Below are positions 1-4,600 of a stretch of DNA of 6,683 nucleotides, one piece after another. The DNA is taken from NCBI GenBank assembly GCA_947174825.1, contig CAMWKN010000086.1, positions 1-6,683 of the forward strand, in the 5' to 3' direction. The notes under the pieces were generated by a model. The model was not told the origin of the DNA. It saw only the letters and a list, made by a program, of their open reading frames with translations, and ran no database searches. A program made the translations under genes and the position numbers. How positions within the stretch are numbered: the first letter of the stretch is position 1; each line of letters begins with the position of its first letter. Origin of the DNA: an uncultured Clostridium sp. GTDB lineage: Bacteria; Bacillota_A; Clostridia; Lachnospirales; Lachnospiraceae.

Positions 1-125
1 TTGTAAGACAGAGCAATCATCACTATAACGATCACGGCAATTACCGGAATGACCAGTGCGATAATTTTCGTCTTGATGGAGACAGTACCTTTTTCGTGCT
101 GTTCTTCCTTTTTTGATTTTTTCAT
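1..125 (-). CDS. N-terminus of probable methyl-accepting chemotaxis protein (partial)
   Basis: Only the first 41 codons are in the window; the gene continues past the left edge. The product begins with a short, very basic and acidic cytoplasmic tail (MKKSKKEEQHEKG), then a lysine-rich stretch and one strongly hydrophobic segment at about residues 21-39 (Ile, Val and Ala rich, starting KIIALVIPVIAV). This pattern is typical of the first membrane segment of clostridial chemoreceptors, where it precedes a periplasmic-like sensing domain, HAMP and the signalling coiled coil. None of those later domains can be seen here, so the assignment rests on resemblance of the N-terminus alone. The ATG at 123-125 has a clear GGAGG site five bases upstream. 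The long leader upstream has unusual inverted repeats that may regulate it. Another single-pass sensor, such as a histidine kinase or diguanylate cyclase, is the main alternative. Confidence 0.55.
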   Translation of the reverse strand, partial: MKKSKKEEQHEKGTVSIKTKIIALVIPVIAVIVIVMIALSY

Positions 126-130
126 AGGTT

Positions 131-135
131 CCTCC
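131..135 (-). promoter_or_regulatory. Ribosome binding site of the chemoreceptor-like gene
   Basis: GGAGG on the minus strand, five bases before the ATG at 125. Three bases further upstream lies the segment (139-148) that could pair with the loop of the leader hairpin, so this site could be controlled by RNA folding. Confidence 0.75.
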
Positions 136-138
136 ATT

Positions 139-240
139 CCGAGAACGTTTATTTTTGGAAAATCTCAAAAGATAGCTGTAAAAGTTTTCTTTTGCTGATA
201 AGGACTTATTTGGGACGTTCTCAACGGAAATAAGTCTTAT
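139..240 (-). promoter_or_regulatory. Structured 5' leader of the chemoreceptor-like gene, possible pseudoknot
   Basis: Read on the minus strand, the arms at 240-228 and 211-198 form a 13-pair stem with one bulged base (ATAAGACTTATTT against AAATAAGTCCTTAT). The 16-base loop contains GAGAACGT (222-215). That sequence is exactly complementary to ACGTTCTC at 148-141, and two G-U pairs could extend the match to ten. The second segment ends three bases before the GGAGG site. This could form an H-type pseudoknot that occludes or exposes the ribosome binding site. I do not recognise a named riboswitch class. Alternatively, each arm is itself a near-palindrome (ATAAG-A-CTTAT), so the pair could be two protein-binding sites in DNA rather than RNA structure. 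Confidence 0.4.
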
Positions 241-258
241 AAAGTTGTTAAACTTCTA

Positions 259-277
259 TATAATGTGTTGCATTATA
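259..277. repeat. Inverted repeat TATAATG-N5-CATTATA
   Basis: Seven-base perfect arms at 259-265 and 271-277 flank TGTTG. Each arm reads as a TATAAT box on one strand, so the site could be a symmetric operator or a bidirectional -10 region between the divergent chemoreceptor and phosphatase genes. It is A/T-rich, so chance occurrence is possible. Confidence 0.4.
272..277 (-). promoter_or_regulatory. Candidate -10 element for the chemoreceptor-like gene
   Basis: A perfect TATAAT on the minus strand, giving a leader of roughly 140 bases that would contain the hairpin at 198-240. The -35 region is poor (TACTTG at 300-295 with a 17-base spacer). No flagellar sigma-28 type promoter (TAAA plus GCCGATAA) was found. 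The -10 lies inside the dyad at 259-277. Confidence 0.35.
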
Positions 278-287
278 ATTTTGGTTT

Positions 288-313
288 GTTCCTACAAGTA
301 AGCTTGTTTGAAC
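288..313. repeat. Interrupted inverted repeat (hairpin) in the divergent region
   Basis: GTTC and ACAAG on the left pair with CTTGT and GAAC on the right, around a 2x2 internal mismatch and a four-base TAAG centre. No T tract follows on either strand, so it is not a convincing terminator. It lies just upstream of the candidate chemoreceptor promoter and may be a binding site. Confidence 0.35.
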
Positions 314-339
314 CACCTATTATTGTACCATGAATTTAG

Positions 340-353
340 TGATTGAACAATCA
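340..353. promoter_or_regulatory. Operator-like dyad TGATTG-AA-CAATCA
   Basis: A perfect 6+2+6 inverted repeat upstream of the phosphatase promoter. Its TTG-NN-CAA core recurs in the dyad at 1488-1503 upstream of the XRE gene, so both may be sites for the same regulator. That link is inference. Confidence 0.4.
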
Positions 354-422
354 TTTTATTATGCTGGATATAGAATGACTATAGGAATGTAAGGGTTACT
401 ATAATGTTCATTTTGTTGATTT

Positions 423-433
423 TGTGTTATACT
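423..433 (+). promoter_or_regulatory. Extended -10 promoter of the phosphatase gene
   Basis: TGTGTTATACT contains an extended -10 (TG-N-TATACT, with TATACT at 428-433), about 57 bases before the ATG. The -35 (TGTTCA at 405-410, spacer 17) is weak, as is usual with extended -10 promoters. The identical 11-mer occurs at 6255-6265. Confidence 0.5.
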
Positions 434-481
434 GTTTTAGGTGATTTTGTTGAAAATGTTTAATCCGGATAGGAATTGAAT

Positions 482-487
482 GGTGAT
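482..487 (+). promoter_or_regulatory. Ribosome binding site deciding the phosphatase start
   Basis: GGTGAT lies three bases before the ATG at 491 and matches the 3' part of the full Shine-Dalgarno sequence. It places the start at 491 rather than at the upstream in-frame TTG. Confidence 0.5.
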
Positions 488-490
488 AAA

Positions 491-808
491 ATGAATTTGC
501 TTTTCTTATGTAGTCAAAATAAAAGGCGCAGTTTAACAGCAGAAAAGATTTTTGACGGAGTTGGCGGTCATCAGGCACGCTCAGCAGGAACGGAGCGAAA
601 TGCCAGAATTAAAGTGACTCCGGGGTTATTGAGTTGGGCGGATATAATCTTTTGTATGGAGAAAAAACACTTGCGCAGAATAAAGGAAAAATATACTGAC
701 ATCATTGCTGATAAAAAAGTGGTTTGTCTTTATATTGCTGATGATTATGAATTTATGGAGCAAGAATTACAGGATCTTTTGAAAGACTATGTGGATGCGT
801 ATATTTAA
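491..808 (+). CDS. Small low-molecular-weight protein tyrosine phosphatase family protein
   Basis: A 105-residue cytoplasmic protein resembling the short stand-alone predicted tyrosine phosphatases (COG4551 type), which are shorter than classical LMW-PTPs (about 150 residues). The N-terminal strand NLLFLC leads into the phosphate-binding loop CSQNKRRS, which has the C-x5-R motif with nucleophile Cys7 and Arg13. RSAGT follows at 30-34 and WADIIFCMEKKH at 49-60, both family hallmarks. The C-terminal DDYEFM (84-89) resembles the family's general-acid region, with Asp84 or Asp85 as the candidate acid. All catalytic elements appear intact. I chose the ATG at 491 because GGTGAT at 482-487 matches the anti-Shine-Dalgarno sequence; the in-frame TTG at 476 has an AGGAA only one base upstream, too close to work. 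The gene stands alone, convergent with the XRE gene. The substrate is unknown: a phosphoprotein or small phosphoester is possible, and arsenate reduction seems less likely without an ars neighbour. Confidence 0.85.
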   Translation: MNLLFLCSQNKRRSLTAEKIFDGVGGHQARSAGTERNARIKVTPGLLSWADIIFCMEKKHLRRIKEKYTDIIADKKVVCLYIADDYEFMEQELQDLLKDYVDAYI

Positions 809-836
809 TGAGTCTATTTAATGGAGAATATTAAGT

Positions 837-868
837 AAAAATCGGTGATCTGTAACCAACCACCGATT
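837..868. terminator. Terminator hairpin shared by the convergent phosphatase and XRE genes
   Basis: Eight-base perfect arms AATCGGTG (840-847) and CACCGATT (861-868) surround a 13-base loop. On the minus strand the stem is followed by a run of T (complement of 837-841), so it is a good intrinsic terminator for the XRE gene. On the plus strand the downstream sequence (AAGATTTT) is weaker but could still stop the phosphatase transcript. Confidence 0.7.
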
Positions 869-890
869 AAGATTTTAACATTATAATATG

Positions 891-1301
891 TTATTCTACA
901 TATATTTTTTCTTTTATTTCAGAGATGGTTTGGGATATCGTGTCCAGTGTTTCCATAATGGATTCCATTTTTATCTTTTCTTCATCATCAATCACCCCAT
1001 CCCTCATGATTTCTACCAGTTCTTTTGAGATCGTTTCCATGTCCTGTGCTGATCCCAGAAATCGTAGGATCGTACGGTCAAGGTTATTGTTATTATCGTG
1101 TATTTTATTGTCTTTTAGCAAATAATCAATGGATGTTCCAAAAAAATCACTGAGAGCAATTAACTTGTCTGTTTCCGGCAAAGTGGCTCCGGATTCCCAT
1201 TTAGAAATAGCTTGCCTACTGACATGTAATTTCTCTGCCAACATTTCCTGAGAGTATCTATGATGCAATCTCAAATTGTATATTTTTTCTGCAAAGCTCA
1301 T
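891..1301 (-). CDS. XRE-family helix-turn-helix transcriptional regulator
   Basis: A 136-residue DNA-binding protein. Residues about 5-61 form an HTH_3/XRE domain: the LRLHHRYSQEMLAEKLHVS region gives helices 2 and 3, and SRQAISKWESG (28-38) is the recognition helix and its typical continuation. LPETDKLIALSDFFGTSIDYLL closes the five-helix bundle. An Asn-rich linker follows (about 69-73), then a charged, probably helical C-terminal segment (74-136, including DGVIDDEEKIKMESIMETLD) that I do not recognise and which may mediate dimerisation or sensing. The ATG at 1299-1301 has AAGGAAAGG at 1315-1323, 13 bases upstream, which is a long spacing; I see no better start. It is followed by a good terminator and preceded by its own promoter candidate, so it is probably monocistronic and may autoregulate through the dyads upstream. 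Its targets are unknown. Confidence 0.9.
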   Translation of the reverse strand: MSFAEKIYNLRLHHRYSQEMLAEKLHVSRQAISKWESGATLPETDKLIALSDFFGTSIDYLLKDNKIHDNNNNLDRTILRFLGSAQDMETISKELVEIMRDGVIDDEEKIKMESIMETLDTISQTISEIKEKIYVE

Positions 1302-1327
1302 GACAATAACCGTACCTTTCCTTAAAT

Positions 1328-1353
1328 TTACTGAGTGTAACCGATTTCAGTAA
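1328..1353. promoter_or_regulatory. Operator-like dyad TTACTGA-N12-TCAGTAA before the XRE gene
   Basis: Perfect seven-base arms at 1328-1334 and 1347-1353 lie 27-52 bases upstream of the XRE start. GTAAC also occurs twice as a direct repeat (1337-1341 and 1350-1354). The position suits autorepression, which is common for XRE proteins, but direct binding is inference. Confidence 0.45.
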
Positions 1354-1446
1354 CTGTTTCCTTTTTGTATTTTTTACCTGGAGAGTTTTGGGTTCCCTTT
1401 TATGACAGTTTCTTATTTGGTTTTAATTTGACACAGTCCCCTTTCT

Positions 1447-1475
1447 ATTTTATTGAATTATTTTGATTTCTTCAA
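1447..1475 (-). promoter_or_regulatory. Candidate promoter of the XRE gene
   Basis: On the minus strand, TTGAAG (1475-1470) and TAAAAT (1452-1447) are separated by exactly 17 bases, close to the housekeeping consensus. Transcription would start near 1440 and leave an untranslated leader of about 140 bases that crosses the TTACTGA dyad. Confidence 0.5.
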
Positions 1476-1487
1476 GCATTTTTAGTG

Positions 1488-1503
1488 GAAGTTGAGCAAC
1501 TTC
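1488..1503. promoter_or_regulatory. Operator-like dyad GAAGTTG-AG-CAACTTC
   Basis: A perfect 7+2+7 inverted repeat centred about 55 bases upstream of the predicted XRE transcription start, a place typical for activator sites. It has the same TTG-NN-CAA core as the dyad at 340-353. It could also fold as a short RNA hairpin, but no T tract follows it. Confidence 0.4.
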
Positions 1504-1560
1504 AGGTTGCGGCGACAAATCTGTTGTTTTTTTTGGATTCTGCTATCATATATAAATATA

Positions 1561-1601
1561 GAGAAAAGGATATCCTTTAATAGCTGAAATATCCTTTTCT
1601 C
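1561..1601. terminator. Terminator-like hairpin downstream of the cellulase gene
   Basis: Thirteen-base perfect arms GAGAAAAGGATAT (1561-1573) and ATATCCTTTTCTC (1589-1601) surround a 15-base loop, 38 bases past the cellulase stop codon. The stem is long but A/T-rich. The following minus-strand sequence (TATATTTATATATG) is only a partial T tract, so termination may be incomplete. Confidence 0.65.
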
Positions 1602-1638
1602 ATACTAATAGACTTATTTTATTGTTATGTCAATTGTC

Positions 1639-4600
1639 TTAGGAATACCAATCAATTATGCCTGATCCCAAGTTGCTGTGAACTGTCACATTTTCATCGT
1701 GAAGAATCGTAAACAAATATGGATTCTGGGTGGCATCAATTTCAGTTAGCTTGTTTTCTCTACAGTCAAGGGTTATCAATTCTTTGCATCCACTGATTTC
1801 CAACTCCTCCAGGGCATTATCTTTACAAAACAGCCTTCGTAGGTTCTTCAATCCACTGACATCTAATTTTCCTGTTAGGGAACAATCATCCCAATGAATC
1901 ACAGTGAGCTTTCCATCCTCCCATTCATATTGTGGATTTACCAAATAGTTACTGTCAATCTTAGGACTTTTGTCAGAGGCACTGGACTCATCATAAGATT
2001 CCAGAATCTTATGAATTAAGGCTTCGAGTGCTGCAACATCATCAGCATCCTTTTCCAGATACTTCCATCCAAGTAATATATCTGCAGAATCACAATAAAT
2101 ATTTATTAAGTCCGTAAAATCGGACACATCCAGAGTTTTGATATCTGTGTGGTAGAAATTTAAGTACTGTAAATTGTTGCATCCGTTGATATTTAGTGAA
2201 TTTAATGGATTATCTGAGCAATCCAGAATTCGCAAAACGATAAGTCCTTCGATATCTAACTGTGTTAATTGATTGGAAGCGCATGTTAGCTCCAACAATT
2301 GCTCACTGTCAATCTCTAGTTTGCTTAGTTGGTTGTTGGAACAATATAGACACTTAAGATTTTTTTCTCCCAGAAGTTCCAATGTCTCCAATTGATTATT
2401 TTCACAAATAAGATACTGCAGTTTTTTTCCTGTACCAAAATTCAGCCTGGTCAGACGATTATTATTACATTTTACTTCCTCCAGAGATGTGCAATTACCT
2501 AAATCAAGATCCGTCAACAAATTGTCATCACACCACAACAATTCCAGATTGGTACAGGAATCCAGTGACAGTTCAGTCAGTTTATTTTCTTCGCATTGCA
2601 GTTTTAACAGATTTTTATTGCCGGAAAGATCCAATTTCGTCAACTGGTTGCTTCCGAGATTGATGGTCTCCAATTGCTTATTTTTGCTTAAGTCAAGGCT
2701 GGACAACTGATTTCCGGCGCAGGATAATACCCGCAAATTTGCAGACTTACTAAGGTCCAGATTAGTAATAGAATTTATGTCACAATGTAACTCCTCTAAT
2801 CCTTCTGAAACCTTTAGACTGCTCAATTCATCATTATAGCAATACAGATATTTTAATTTCTTATTTGATGACAGATCCAACTCTGTTGCATTTCTGCTAT
2901 GGTTAATTAAAGACTCCAGATTGGAATATTCGGCAAAATCCCATGTTAACTTTGGAATATCTCCCAGAGAGAGTGACTGTATTTTTGTTTTATCATTGAT
3001 AAGCACCTCTGTAAGTTCTTCCATGTCTCCCAGACAACTGATCGTAGAAACTGCCACTGCATCTGCTAAATCCAATTTTTTTAGGGATGAATTATAGCCA
3101 CAGGAAACCGTACTCAGAGATTCGCAGTCAGAAATCTTTAGTTCAGTAAAATTACCAAAGTCAGCCTCAAAACTTTGAAGGGCTGGCAAGCCACTAATCT
3201 CAAGTGTTCCATCAACGGAAAGCATTCTCCAGTAAATCGACGTCAAACGTCCTTCATCATTCCATTCATAATTCCAGGAGTCCAAATTATCAATATAAAT
3301 CCCGCTGTTAGGATATTTTTCTGCAAGATTCTTCAATATTGCCACGTCGGATTGATTTTTGGACGGATCCGGTTCACAAGAAAATAGTGGCAATGGTGTC
3401 CATGTTGGTGTTTTTGTTGTCTCGGGTTCTGGGGTTGGAGTAAAAGTTGGGGCAGAGGTTGGTTTTTTAGATTGTGTCGAAGTTCCCTCTGGCATGGGAA
3501 CCGGAAGCACCGGACTAACCTTGACCTTACATGTTAGTTTCTTTCCGGCAACCTTTGCTGTAATAGTAGTCGTTCCACTAGAAACTCCTCGTACCAGACC
3601 CTTAGAATTTACTGTGGCAATTTTTTTATTGGCAGAGGTCCACTTGATTTTTTTACTGCTTCCGATCACTTTCAGAGTATCTAATTTCTTATCAGGCACT
3701 CCCTGTATTACGGTAAGGCTTGTACGATTCAATATAATTTGTTTCTTATAAATTCCCTGTATGTCCAATTTTTTGCATAATGCTTTCTTTTTATTTCCCG
3801 GGACATAGATAACGGGAGTTTTTCCAATTCCTCGAAAAGCCTTTTTGCCAACCGATTTTAGGGAAGGCGTATTCACACGGATCGTCTTAAGCTTTTTACA
3901 GCCTTTGAAGGCGCCTGTTCCAATTTTTGTTATATTGCTTCCTATCGTGATCTTCTTTAACTTTTTACAGCCCTGAAAGGCATTTTTATGAATGGCAGTA
4001 ACTTGATAAGAAAGATTATTAATCGTAATGTTTGCCGGAATAACCACCTGTTTGATCTTCTTATTGGTTGCTTTTTTGAAAGAAACAGTTCCTAATTTAT
4101 TGCCGGTAGCAAGCCTTGTGACCTGGTAGCTTCCACTCTCTTTCTTAAATACGTTTCCAACGGCAGGAATTGGCTGTATATCTGCTGCAGGTGTTGCCGA
4201 TGGCGGATTAGGCATGCCTGAGCATGTTGGTTCAACAGGTCTTGTTGGCTTAGGAACGATGGTGTTTAACGGTACTCCTGCAGCCTGAAGCATAGCCTCT
4301 GCAAGCCCTTCTGTACGCCATTCCAGCTTGCTGCGGTCAAACTCCTCTCCATTATCCCAATAAAAGCAGGGCACTCCCATAGCCTTACAACGGGATATCA
4401 TATGACCACAGAAACGAATTCGGCTTTCTGCTTCTGTACCATAGCCTACGCCAAATTCGCCAATGATAACTGGAATCCCCTGGCTAATAAAAGATTCTTT
4501 AATAATATCTAAGTTTTCCTGCATTTCCTCGCCATCCAGAGTACTTCCCCATGTTTTCTGTTCATCGGTAGTACAAAACTGCCATGGTGTGTAGTAATGC

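Larger units (their letters stand above)
1302..1638. other. Intergenic region between the XRE gene and the cellulase 3' end
   Basis: This 337-base A/T-rich stretch has no credible gene. It holds, from left to right, the XRE ribosome binding site, the TTACTGA dyad, a sequence resembling an insertion-sequence terminus (TTTGACACAGTCCCC at 1427-1441, weak), the XRE promoter, the GAAGTTG dyad, an eight-T run and the hairpin at 1561-1601. Confidence 0.6.

Noticed and set aside
476..490. TTG start for the phosphatase
   Set aside because: The only upstream purine run is one base from the TTG. The ATG at 491 has GGTGAT and starts at the conserved first beta strand.
925..1125. 66-residue plus-strand open frame inside the XRE gene
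   Set aside because: It is a Ser-rich shadow of the XRE C-terminus without a ribosome binding site.
491..1301. Phosphatase and XRE regulator as a toxin-antitoxin or operonic pair
   Set aside because: The two genes are convergent with a terminator between them, each with its own promoter candidate, and the phosphatase has an intact catalytic motif rather than a toxin fold.
2044..2856. CRISPR-like regular spacing in the 63-bp periodic region
   Set aside because: The period is the coding repeat of the LRR domain; there are no conserved repeats with variable spacers and the reading frame is open throughout.
3359..3751. 130-residue plus-strand open frame, Gly/Val rich
   Set aside because: It is the antisense shadow of the Pro/Thr linker and Big_2 segment of the cellulase, with biased low-complexity composition and no ribosome binding site.
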